A stretch of 50,707 nt of DNA from positions 1 to 50,707 of the forward strand of contig ONCX01000012.1 in assembly GCA_900316455.1 (NCBI GenBank). Reading direction: 5' to 3'. The stretch is from an uncultured Eubacteriales bacterium. GTDB lineage: Bacteria; Bacillota; Clostridia; Oscillospirales; Acutalibacteraceae. The notes beneath the pieces were generated by a model. That model saw only the letters and a program-made list of their open reading frames with translations. It ran no database searches and was not told the DNA's origin. A program made the translations under genes and the position numbers. Numbering within the stretch: the first letter of the stretch is position 1; each line of letters starts with the position of its first letter. Positions 1-8,327 of this stretch are shown piece by piece.

Positions 1-879
1 AACGAATCAAAAAAAACAGCCATATCTGTCATTTTGCTTTGCGTCGTGGTGCTGATGCTTTCGGTGTTCACCGTGCTGGTATACAGGGGAAAGCGGCTCA
101 CAGCTGACGAATTCAAAAATGACCGTGTACGTCCTGTGACCTCAGCCGTTTCCCAATCGGATCAGGCGTCGCCGTCGGATAAGGCGGTCACGTCGCAGCC
201 CGTCGCAAGCTCCGAAACATCGTCGGTTGACGACGTTTCCTCTACAGCGCCGGAAGCCGTTTCGTCAGAAGCCGTTTCGTCGGAAGCTGTTTCATCGGAA
301 GCCGTTTCGTCAGAGCCAAAAAAGGATACGGCTACAAAGAATGATATTCTCAACCCCGATTACAAATCGGATTTCTACATGGTTGTCTACGTCGAAAATC
401 AGGAGATCGTAATATACAAAAAGGGCGACAACGGAAAATACATTCACAGATTCCACGCCCTGAAATGCTCGACCGGCGCTCCCGATACCACTCCAACCAA
501 GGAGGGCGTTTACAAAATCGGCGAAAAGGAAAAATGGGTCGAGCTCAAGGACGGAGAATTCGGTCAGTATTGCTGCCAGTTGAGCAAGGAGGATAATTAC
601 TATTTCAGCTCGATTCCGTTCAGCAAGAAGGATCCCTCCACTATGATCGACGGCGGCTATGAGAATATCGGAACAGCCGTAAGCGGCGGCGGCATACAGC
701 TCTGTTCCCGCGACGCCTACTGGATATATCTGAATATGCCCAAAGGAACGCAGGTACGTGTTGTAAATAAGGCAGGTCCCGAAGTAAAATTCCAGTCGCG
801 CCCAAAGAGAAAAAGTCAGAACGGCAACTGGGATCCCACCGACAAACGCGCCGAGGGCAATCCCTACTTCAAAAAATAA
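1..879 (+). CDS. Membrane-anchored YkuD-like (L,D-transpeptidase fold) protein, 5' end outside window
   Basis: The frame is open from base 1 (NESKKTAISV...), so the true start lies upstream; a TTG at 34 falls inside the membrane helix and is an unlikely start. Order: one N-terminal transmembrane helix, a Ser/Glu/Val-rich extracytoplasmic linker with four AVSSE repeats (256-315), then a YkuD-type domain from about base 370. The domain keeps the family layout up to the active-site strand, but where L,D-transpeptidases have S-H-G-C-I-R it reads S-G-G-G-I-Q (bases 688-705). The catalytic His, Cys and Arg are therefore all replaced. The family crosslinks peptidoglycan through that Cys; this member is probably non-catalytic, perhaps wall-binding. 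A terminator follows. Confidence 0.75.
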   Translation, partial: NESKKTAISVILLCVVVLMLSVFTVLVYRGKRLTADEFKNDRVRPVTSAVSQSDQASPSDKAVTSQPVASSETSSVDDVSSTAPEAVSSEAVSSEAVSSEAVSSEPKKDTATKNDILNPDYKSDFYMVVYVENQEIVIYKKGDNGKYIHRFHALKCSTGAPDTTPTKEGVYKIGEKEKWVELKDGEFGQYCCQLSKEDNYYFSSIPFSKKDPSTMIDGGYENIGTAVSGGGIQLCSRDAYWIYLNMPKGTQVRVVNKAGPEVKFQSRPKRKSQNGNWDPTDKRAEGNPYFKK

Positions 880-891
880 TACTGTTGGTTT

Positions 892-930
892 CTCCGGCGG
901 ACAATACTCAAATGTTCGCCGGAGTTTTTT
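892..930 (+). terminator. Intrinsic terminator after the YkuD-like gene
   Basis: A 12-bp stem with one mismatch (CTCCGGCGGACA pairing with TGTTCGCCGGAG) is followed by six T. It separates the YkuD-like gene from the fumarase-beta gene. Confidence 0.85.
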
Positions 931-955
931 ATTATTTAAAAAAATTAAAAAAATA

Positions 956-984
956 TTGCATAATTAATTTACTGGTGATATAAT
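956..984 (+). promoter_or_regulatory. Sigma-A type promoter for the 1090 gene
   Basis: TTGCAT (956-961), a 17-nt spacer, then TATAAT (979-984). The expected start near 991 leaves a 5' leader of about 100 nt that is T-rich, with no recognisable riboswitch. Confidence 0.75.
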
Positions 985-1089
985 GAAACGGTGAGAGGTT
1001 TTTTATTTTCTGCATTTTTTGATTTTGTGGTATTTTGTTTTTTTTGGATATAAGTTAGTTGTGATTAATCATAAAAAGGAGATTTTTAT

Positions 1090-1620
1090 ATGGCGGAATA
1101 CTCATTCAATACGTCCGATATAAAGGAAATGGCTCCCGTACTCCGCGCCGGAGACAGAGTGCTGCTGTCCGGCACGGTCTATACGTCACGCGACGCAGCC
1201 CACAAACGCATAACGGCGCTTCTCGACAGCGGCGAGGAGCTTCCCTATGACCTTAACGGAGCAGTCGTCTATTACGCTGGACCCACTCCCGCGCCGGAAC
1301 ACCTTGCCATAGGCTCATGCGGACCGACAACATCGAGCCGCATGGATCCGTTCGCGCCCCGAATGCTCGATCTTGGACTCGGCGCGATGATAGGCAAGGG
1401 CGGACGTTCGCCGGAGGTTTGCGAGGCGATACGCCGCAATAAATCGGTGTACCTCTGCGCGGTGGGAGGCGCGGGAGCGCTCGCCTCAAAGTGCATAACC
1501 TCATGTGAAGTCATAGCCTTTGAGGATTTAGGCTGCGAATCGGTCAAGCGTCTGGAATTCAAGGATTTCCCGCTTATTGTCGCAATAGACTGCGAAGGCG
1601 GATCTCTGTTTTCCAAATAA
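1090..1620 (+). CDS. Fe-S hydro-lyase beta subunit (class I fumarase/tartrate dehydratase, C-terminal domain)
   Basis: 176 residues matching the small (beta) subunit of two-subunit class I fumarate hydratases. It has the GDRVLLSGTVYTSRDAAHKR opening, the GPTPA and GPTTSSRMD motifs, GKGG, and a C-terminal EFKDFPLIVAIDCEGG stretch. With an alpha subunit carrying the 4Fe-4S cluster it would interconvert fumarate and malate. RBS AAGGAG lies 9 nt before ATG. No alpha subunit is adjacent: the gene has its own promoter, a terminator lies upstream, and the next genes are secreted deacetylases. The partner must be elsewhere or missing. A tartrate dehydratase beta subunit cannot be excluded by reading alone. 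Confidence 0.85.
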   Translation: MAEYSFNTSDIKEMAPVLRAGDRVLLSGTVYTSRDAAHKRITALLDSGEELPYDLNGAVVYYAGPTPAPEHLAIGSCGPTTSSRMDPFAPRMLDLGLGAMIGKGGRSPEVCEAIRRNKSVYLCAVGGAGALASKCITSCEVIAFEDLGCESVKRLEFKDFPLIVAIDCEGGSLFSK

Positions 1621-1639
1621 TGAATGTAAGGTGAGATAA

Positions 1640-3052
1640 TTGAAGAAAAAAATTCTCAAAGCCGCATTTCTTCTGATGATTGCGGCATGCGCGGCGTGCG
1701 CGTTCCCGATGGCGGTTTCCGCTTCGTCAGCCGACAATGCAAATCCGGAAGCGGAAAGAGCTTCGCTGAGATATTCCTATGAAAATATTCCAAACGAGGA
1801 AACGGGAAGATTAAAATTCATCACCGACGGTGACAAGGAAACATTTTACAAAGCAGCACGCGATATTCATTTGAAATTCACCGCGTCGGTTCCCGTGAAG
1901 AGTCTCTATTTCATGTTTGAAAAGCCGTGCAAATGGAAGCTTACTCTTCCCGACGGCACTGTGAAACAGGGCGGGGAAAACGAATTCATGCATGAATACT
2001 TCTCGCTTGAAAGCGAAGTGACGGAGTTTGAAATCGACATTCCGCAGGATTCATGGCTGACTGACGTTTTCGCGTTCAGTGACGGCGCTCTTCCCGACTG
2101 GGTTCAGATATGGCAGCCCCCATGCGAAAGGGCTGATCTGCTTGTGCTGCCCACTCACGCCGACGACGAATACGCGTGGTTCGGCGGAGCGCTGCCTTAT
2201 TACGCGGGCGAACTGGGATATAACGTGCAGGTGGTCTATCTGACAAACCACTTCAACAATACTATAAGAAATCACGAGCTTCTCAACGCCCTGTGGTATG
2301 TTGGCGTGAGGAATTATCCTTTAATAACCGACAGATTTCTTGACACAATGGACACAAGAGAGGACGCGGAATCGGTATTCGGCAGGGAAAACGTCCTTGA
2401 ATTCCAGGTGGAAATTCTCAGAAGATTCGCTCCGAGGGTGATTCTCGCCCACGACATCAACGGCGAATACGGTCACGCCGCGCATATACTCAACGCCTCG
2501 ACCCTGCTCGACGCGCTCGAAATATATGAAAATCCTGAGATTTATCCCGAAAGCGCGAAAAAATACGGCATTTACAAGATTCAGAAATGCTATCTTCACC
2601 TGTGGCCGAAGAATACGATTGTCGTACCGTGGGGGACAATGTTTCTTTCAAAATTCGGAGGTAAATCGTCGCTCAAGGTGGCAATAAAAGGGCTTGCGTT
2701 CCACAAGAGTCAGGAACAGTACGGCATAGTAGCAAGGGACTGGGGCAAAAAGGACTGCCGGAAATTCGGGCTTGCATATACCACTGTCGGACCTGACACC
2801 AACGGACTCAACGATTTGTTCGAGCATGTCGATTTTAACGACAGCATTGAAATACCCCCTGAACCAAGCGAACCGGTCAGCGTCGTATCTCAGACTGACG
2901 TTTCATCTCAGAGCATAACGCCTGAAAATGTGAAAAAGCAGCCGCGCATACCTGTCTGGGTAATAATACTTGCGGTAATTCTGGTATTAGTGAATGCCAC
3001 GGCATTAATATTCGCAGGTTCTTTAAAAAAACAAGACGTAAAACAGGGTTAA
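1640..3052 (+). CDS. Secreted, C-terminally anchored PIG-L/LmbE-family deacetylase (copy 1)
   Basis: 470 residues. TTG start (RBS AAGGTGAG at 1628-1635), signal peptide about 1-29, a beta-rich region about 45-160, the PIG-L metal motif PTHADDE at 171-177 (usually AHPDDE), a second conserved segment HDINGEYGHAAH, a Ser/Glu/Pro linker, and a C-terminal transmembrane helix with a short basic tail. The family removes N-acetyl groups from amino sugars through a Zn site; here the enzyme would sit outside the membrane, so a wall or envelope glycan is the likely substrate (inference). Copy 2 starts 6 nt downstream and shares the whole architecture. Confidence 0.85.
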   Translation: MKKKILKAAFLLMIAACAACAFPMAVSASSADNANPEAERASLRYSYENIPNEETGRLKFITDGDKETFYKAARDIHLKFTASVPVKSLYFMFEKPCKWKLTLPDGTVKQGGENEFMHEYFSLESEVTEFEIDIPQDSWLTDVFAFSDGALPDWVQIWQPPCERADLLVLPTHADDEYAWFGGALPYYAGELGYNVQVVYLTNHFNNTIRNHELLNALWYVGVRNYPLITDRFLDTMDTREDAESVFGRENVLEFQVEILRRFAPRVILAHDINGEYGHAAHILNASTLLDALEIYENPEIYPESAKKYGIYKIQKCYLHLWPKNTIVVPWGTMFLSKFGGKSSLKVAIKGLAFHKSQEQYGIVARDWGKKDCRKFGLAYTTVGPDTNGLNDLFEHVDFNDSIEIPPEPSEPVSVVSQTDVSSQSITPENVKKQPRIPVWVIILAVILVLVNATALIFAGSLKKQDVKQG

Positions 3053-3058
3053 AGAAAA

Positions 3059-4522
3059 ATGAAAAAAATACTCTTCACCATTCTTTCTCAGGCATTGTTC
3101 GCAGCGCTGTGGCTCTGCGCTTCACAGGCGCCCGTGTCGGCGGCTGGACTGAATTCACCGTCTGGTGAGAATGACGCGTCGCTCGTTTTTCTTGACGTGT
3201 CATGCGGTGGAGTCGCTGCGGAGGAGCTTGAAAAAACCACCGACTCAAATCAATACTCAAGCTGTTATTTCGATGAAGTAGCCCGCATAAGATTTGAAGC
3301 GGAATCTCCTGTCAGGTCGATTTACATTATGTTCGGGAAGCCGTGCGTCTGGACGGTATCACTGCCCGACGGCTACGAGATAATAGGCGGTGAAAATCAA
3401 TTCCTGCACGAATGTGTGGTTCTGGAAAGCTCAGTCACGGCCTTTGAGCTTAACCTCCCCGCGGGAAGCTCCCTGACCGACGTATACGCGTTCACGGAAG
3501 GCAGTCTTCCGGACTGGGTGCAGATATGGCAGCCGCCATGCAAAAGGGCTGATCTTATGCTTATGCCCACTCACGCCGATGACGAGCATCTCTGGTTCGG
3601 CGGCGCTATGCCGTATTACGCGGGCGAGCTGGGTTACAATGTGCAGGTGGTCTATCTGACGAACCACGCCAATGAGCCGTGGCGCGGGCATGAGCTTCTC
3701 AACGGGCTGTGGCTTGTGGGGGTCAGGAATTATCCCATAATCACGGATAAATTCATAGACGACAGGGCTTCAAAACCGAGTCTGAACGCGGCGGAAAATT
3801 TTTACGGACGTGAAAGGGTGCTGGAATTTCAGGTGGAAATGCTCAGGCGATTCTCGCCGAGAGTGATTATCGCGCACGACATCAACGGCGAATACGGTCA
3901 CGGCGCTCACATTCTCAACGCAAGCACATTGCTCGAGGCGCTGAAAGAATACGAGGATCCGTCCGTTTTCCCTGAGAGCGCAAAAAAATACGGCATACAT
4001 AAGGTTCAGAAATGCTATCTTCATCTCTGGGAAGAAAATCAGATAACGGTTCAGTGGAGCGGCAAAACGCTCGACCGCTTCGGAGGAAGAACAGCCTTTG
4101 AAATGGCGAGGGAAGGCTATCACTGCCACGCAAGCCAGCTTGTCTGGCAGAATTACGTGCTTGAATTCGGGGCGTATGACTGCCGGAAATTCGGGCTTGC
4201 CTATACCACCGTCGGTTACGATACCCCCGGACTCAACGATATGTTTGAAAATGTTGACTGGTCTGAGATCCCCGATTTCATTCCCGACAACGGCAATAGC
4301 GACGAAAAAAACAAGTCCGCCGTCTCGGACTCGGATTCGGGAAGATCCTCGCCTTTCTCGGATTTCAGTAAAATTCCACTGTTTAACGTCTCCGGAACAG
4401 ACTTGGATATACCGCTGATCGGCAAAAAAATCCAGCTCCGTGACGCGGCGTTCGCTGTCGCCGCAGCGGTTGTGGCATTCATAGCCTCAATAACGGCATT
4501 TTGCCTTACGCGCCGCAAATAA
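3059..4522 (+). CDS. Secreted, C-terminally anchored PIG-L/LmbE-family deacetylase (copy 2)
   Basis: 487 residues, clear tandem paralogue of the preceding gene: signal peptide, PTHADDE, the shared stretch PYYAGELGYNVQVVYLTNHA, HDINGEYGHGAHI, a low-complexity Ser/Asp linker and a C-terminal helix ending RRK. Both copies keep the putative metal-binding His/Asp/Asp/Glu set. They differ mainly in the N-terminal 60 residues, an insertion before FYGRE, and the linker. Six bases after copy 1, so almost certainly cotranscribed. Substrate unknown; a peptidoglycan or teichoic-acid amino sugar is plausible for an exported pair. Confidence 0.85.
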   Translation: MKKILFTILSQALFAALWLCASQAPVSAAGLNSPSGENDASLVFLDVSCGGVAAEELEKTTDSNQYSSCYFDEVARIRFEAESPVRSIYIMFGKPCVWTVSLPDGYEIIGGENQFLHECVVLESSVTAFELNLPAGSSLTDVYAFTEGSLPDWVQIWQPPCKRADLMLMPTHADDEHLWFGGAMPYYAGELGYNVQVVYLTNHANEPWRGHELLNGLWLVGVRNYPIITDKFIDDRASKPSLNAAENFYGRERVLEFQVEMLRRFSPRVIIAHDINGEYGHGAHILNASTLLEALKEYEDPSVFPESAKKYGIHKVQKCYLHLWEENQITVQWSGKTLDRFGGRTAFEMAREGYHCHASQLVWQNYVLEFGAYDCRKFGLAYTTVGYDTPGLNDMFENVDWSEIPDFIPDNGNSDEKNKSAVSDSDSGRSSPFSDFSKIPLFNVSGTDLDIPLIGKKIQLRDAAFAVAAAVVAFIASITAFCLTRRK

Positions 4523-4618
4523 ATTCAGATTTCGCCCGACTCCAATGAATGATATGCACAATTTTGCAAGTTTCAAAAATTAAAATTGCAAAATTACAGA
4601 AAAATCTGAAAAAAAATA

Positions 4619-4648
4619 TTGACAAATCCTCTGTGTGTGTATTACAAT
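4619..4648 (+). promoter_or_regulatory. Promoter of gdhA
   Basis: TTGACA (4619-4624), an 18-nt spacer, then TACAAT (4643-4648), about 50 nt before the gdhA ribosome site. Confidence 0.75.
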
Positions 4649-4700
4649 AATACCTACAGCGCTGAAAAGGCGTATGAATTCATCTTGCAAAAGGAGATAA

Positions 4701-6053
<1,353 letters not shown>

Positions 6054-6100
6054 AATTTTACCTTAGGCGAGTCAATTTTTAATCATTTATAAATACAATT

Positions 6101-6141
6101 CCCGTCGGACGTAAACGAAATTCTGCCCGGCGGGGTTTTTG
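6101..6141 (+). terminator. Terminator of gdhA
   Basis: CCCGTCGG pairs with CCGGCGGG (one G-U) and is followed by a T-run. The bases just after (6146-6190) hold GTGAAG/GGTGAAG micro-repeats. Confidence 0.75.
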
Positions 6142-6262
6142 TTTAGTGTGAAATGTGAAGTTTTTTAGGGTGAAGGGTGAAGGGTGAAGATATGTAGGAG
6201 CGGTTGCGAAAGAAAAAAAGAAAAACAAAGAAAAAAATCGCTGAAAAATCGGCATATATGGG

Positions 6263-6290
6263 TTGAAGTATCCAATATATCTGGTATAAT
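6263..6290 (+). promoter_or_regulatory. Promoter of the MntA-HepT pair
   Basis: TTGAAG (6263-6268), a 16-nt spacer, then TATAAT (6285-6290). Confidence 0.6.
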
Positions 6291-6341
6291 AATATGTGGA
6301 AGTATATTAATAGAAAAAATGCGTGGCAGGAGGTTGATAAA

Positions 6342-6623
6342 ATGACACAGTCGGAAATAAGAGCCGCTGTTCTTGAAGTGGTAAAGGAATTCCCGATCAA
6401 TCGGGTCGCTTTGTTCGGCTCACAGGCTGACGGAACAGCGACAGAAAAGAGCGATGTGGATCTGATTATAGAATTTTACAAGCCGGTGACGCTTCTCACT
6501 CTCTCAAAAATCACCCAGCGTCTGGAAGAATTAATGCAGACAAGCGTTGATGTCATTCACGGACCTGTCAGAAATACGGACATGTTCACCGTTGAGAAGG
6601 AGATTGAAATATATGCAGCGTAG
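6342..6623 (+). CDS. mntA: MntA-type nucleotidyltransferase antitoxin
   Basis: 93 residues from an ATG with an AGGAGG-type site 8-9 nt upstream; a longer frame from 6294 lacks such a site. The minimal nucleotidyltransferase motif is intact: GS at 26-27, Asp38 and Asp40 in SDVDL, and a third acidic residue, Asp70, in SVDVI. Known role of the family: it AMPylates a Tyr of the partner HEPN toxin and neutralises it. The 3' end overlaps the start of the HEPN gene by 11 bp, the usual arrangement for this pair. Confidence 0.85.
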   Translation: MTQSEIRAAVLEVVKEFPINRVALFGSQADGTATEKSDVDLIIEFYKPVTLLTLSKITQRLEELMQTSVDVIHGPVRNTDMFTVEKEIEIYAA

Positions 6624-6960
6624 GGATAAAATTATTCTGCAAAAAATTCTGTCGGAGATAAACATTGCATTTGAGATGCTCGGAGATACAAAGCAGGAGG
6701 CATTTTTGTCTGATGAAAAGCTGAAAAGAGCCGTAGGAATGACTGTCATCAATATCGGGGAACTCGTAAAGAATATCTCTGACGAACTGCGGGAAGAACA
6801 CAGAGAAGTGCCGTGGAAAGCAGTAGCCGGTATGAGAGATATAGCCGCCCATAAGTACCAGACGCTGCGAATGGAAGATGTCTATAATACTGTTACGATG
6901 GATTTTCCGGAACTGAAAGAAATGCTTATGAGTATACTGAACGAAAGCGGTAACGGATGA
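6613..6960 (+). CDS. hepT: HepT-like HEPN-domain RNase toxin (DUF86)
   Basis: 115 residues from ATG 6613, preceded by AAGGAG at about 6597; the frame is open further upstream without a better start. An all-helical HEPN protein with the Rx4HxY motif intact: Arg75, His80, Tyr82 in RDIAAHKY. In studied HepT/MntA systems Arg and His form the RNase site and the Tyr is the AMPylation target, so toxin and antitoxin both look functional. Ends before a strong terminator, and lies about 100 bp from the trailer end of the CRISPR array. Confidence 0.87.
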   Translation: MQRRDKIILQKILSEINIAFEMLGDTKQEAFLSDEKLKRAVGMTVINIGELVKNISDELREEHREVPWKAVAGMRDIAAHKYQTLRMEDVYNTVTMDFPELKEMLMSILNESGNG

Positions 6961-6989
6961 TTCCCGCAAAAAAAAATCAAAAATAATTA

Positions 6990-7027
6990 GCTGCCTTTTC
7001 TCAATACGGAAAAAGGCAGCCTTTTTA
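6990..7027 (+). terminator. Terminator of the mntA-hepT operon
   Basis: GCTGCCTTTT pairs with AAAAGGCAGC across a 10-11 nt loop and is followed by CTTTTTATTT. Confidence 0.85.
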
Positions 7028-7036
7028 TTTGCGCAC

Positions 7037-7069
7037 AAAAAAACGGACGCCAGACGGTGTCCGTTTTTT
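7037..7069 (-). terminator. Terminator abutting the last CRISPR repeat
   Basis: AAAAAACGGAC at the left pairs with GTCCGTTTTTT at the right. Read on the minus strand, the hairpin comes directly after the degenerate terminal repeat (its last bases overlap that repeat) and ends in a T-run, as expected for the end of the array transcript. It could act in both directions. Confidence 0.7.
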
Positions 7070-7502
7070 CTATTCCCTTATAGAGGTTAATGCAAGGCTT
7101 AATTTACTTGACGAACTCGCAACGGACTTCGTATCAATCCCTTATAGAGGTTAATGCAAGTTATTTTTGATTGGAGATAAATTTCTATGAAAAAAAAGTA
7201 TCAATCCCTTATAGAGGTTAATGCAAGTAAACAAAGCAATAGTAAAACTCGCTACATATCGCCCCGATGAAGGTATCAATCCCTTATAGAGGTTAATGCA
7301 AGTCTTTTCAACTGGATGTGAAAGTACCCAAACAATAGGTATCAATCCCTTATAGAGGTTAATGCAAGTTCTGGGAAATGGAATCGACTTTGTGTTCGGT
7401 GACACGTATCAATCCCTTATAGAGGTTAATGCAAGATGAGTAGGAATTCCCCTACCATACACTCGCAAGAGTGTATCAATCCCTTATAGAGGTTAATGCA
7501 AG
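7067..7502 (-). CRISPR. CRISPR array, 7 repeats / 6 spacers, no cas genes in window
   Basis: Six identical 30-bp repeats start at 7131, 7198, 7273, 7339, 7406 and 7473 (plus-strand form GTATCAATCCCTTATAGAGG plus TTAATGCAAG), with a seventh copy at 7067-7096 that has lost its first 5-7 bases. Spacers are 34, 37, 45, 36, 37 and 37 nt. The array is read on the minus strand: the degenerate copy marks the far end, the minus-strand repeat ends in ATTGATAC (close to the ATTGAAAC handle of many I-B/III repeats), and a consensus promoter lies just right of the array. No cas gene occurs in the 50 kb, so effector proteins must be encoded elsewhere or be absent. Type assignment is inference. Confidence 0.97.
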
Positions 7503-7526
7503 AACAACAGATTGTGTTCTAAAGAC

Positions 7527-7555
7527 ATTATATCCCCAACCCCTTGTAAAGTCAA
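7527..7555 (-). promoter_or_regulatory. CRISPR leader promoter
   Basis: On the minus strand TTGACT (7555-7550), a 17-nt spacer, then TATAAT (7532-7527). The predicted start near 7520 is about 18 nt before the first repeat. The AT-rich leader extends right to about 7690 and carries no gene. Confidence 0.8.
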
Positions 7556-7694
7556 GTGAACTTTTTATGAATAAAAAGCATAAATATAAGTCAATATCTT
7601 AGCAGTATGAATGAAAAAGCACCGTTTTGAAGAGTTTTCAAAGTGAAATAAGATGCTATAACTAATCAATGTAAGAACCCCCTGTTACAAAATC

Positions 7695-7784
7695 TAATTC
7701 CGAATTCCGAATTCCGCATTCCGAATTTTCTCCCCACTGCCCACTTCCACTCACTGTCCACTGACCACTAATCACTAATCACTC
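7695..7784. repeat. Low-complexity mosaic of short direct repeats
   Basis: AATTCCG/CATTCCG units are followed by CCACT/CACTG units and then ATCACTA units, with no coding potential. Sequence slippage is the likely source. Similar GTGAAG units occur at 6146-6190 and at the end of the zur gene. Confidence 0.7.
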
Positions 7785-7794
7785 AAAAAAACAC

Positions 7795-7822
7795 TTGCAT
7801 TTTGGAAAAACCGTGCTATAAT
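7795..7822 (+). promoter_or_regulatory. Promoter of the zur-znu operon
   Basis: TTGCAT (7795-7800), a 16-nt spacer, then TATAAT (7817-7822). The predicted start near 7829 lies just before the operator. Confidence 0.75.
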
Positions 7823-7837
7823 AATTTTACCGGAATT

Positions 7838-7852
7838 TGAAAATGATTTTCA
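7838..7852 (+). promoter_or_regulatory. Zur/Fur-type operator (7-1-7 inverted repeat)
   Basis: TGAAAATGATTTTCA is a perfect 7-1-7 palindrome of Fur-family operator form, placed about 9 nt after the predicted transcription start. It predicts autorepression of the whole zinc operon by the encoded regulator. Confidence 0.8.
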
Positions 7853-7883
7853 TTTTTAATTTAAAAGAGCGCAGGTGATCGAA

Positions 7884-8321
7884 TTGGATAACGGAGAAAG
7901 CAGAAAGAATTACCGCACCCGTCAGCAGGAGTCTCTGGAGAATTATTTCAGGCTCAACCCGCAGGCCTGCGTGACAGCCGACGAGCTTTACATGCATTTT
8001 GCCGGCAGCGGCGGGAAGATAAGCAAGGCGACGATTTACCGATGTCTTGACCGAATGGTGGAAAGCGGCACGGTCAAAAAATTCCTTTCGGGCGGGGGCG
8101 AGGGCGCGACCTATCAGCTTATCGACAGCGGCAACGGCTGCGACAGGCATTTCCACCTGAAATGCACCTGCTGCGGCGCTGTCATTCACATGGACTGCGA
8201 ATTCATGGACGAATTCGAGCGGCACATCATGGAGCACCACAATTTCCGCGTGGACAACGGGCGCACTATAATTTACGGACTGTGCGGAAGCTGTTCTTCA
8301 GGAGCTAAGAGTGAAGAGTGA
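7884..8321 (+). CDS. zur: Fur-family regulator, probably the zinc sensor Zur
   Basis: About 145 residues. TTG 7884 is chosen because AGGTGA sits 5 nt upstream; GTG 7875 is an alternative with a weaker site. The N-terminal winged helix (RTRQQESLENYF through KATIYRCLDRMVESG) is followed by the dimerisation/metal domain with HFHLKCTCCG and CGSC, the structural zinc Cys pairs. Fur-family repressors bind 7-1-7 palindromes when metal-loaded, and one lies in its own promoter. Position at the head of znuABC identifies zinc as the likely signal. The last codons (KSEE) are built from an AGAGTGA micro-repeat that also reaches the znuA leader. Confidence 0.88.
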   Translation: MDNGESRKNYRTRQQESLENYFRLNPQACVTADELYMHFAGSGGKISKATIYRCLDRMVESGTVKKFLSGGGEGATYQLIDSGNGCDRHFHLKCTCCGAVIHMDCEFMDEFERHIMEHHNFRVDNGRTIIYGLCGSCSSGAKSEE

Positions 8322-8327
8322 AGTTAT

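Noticed and set aside
7161-7197. Small gene start (GGAGATAAATTTCTATG) between repeats
   Set aside because: It is a CRISPR spacer; the signal probably comes from the captured phage or plasmid gene.
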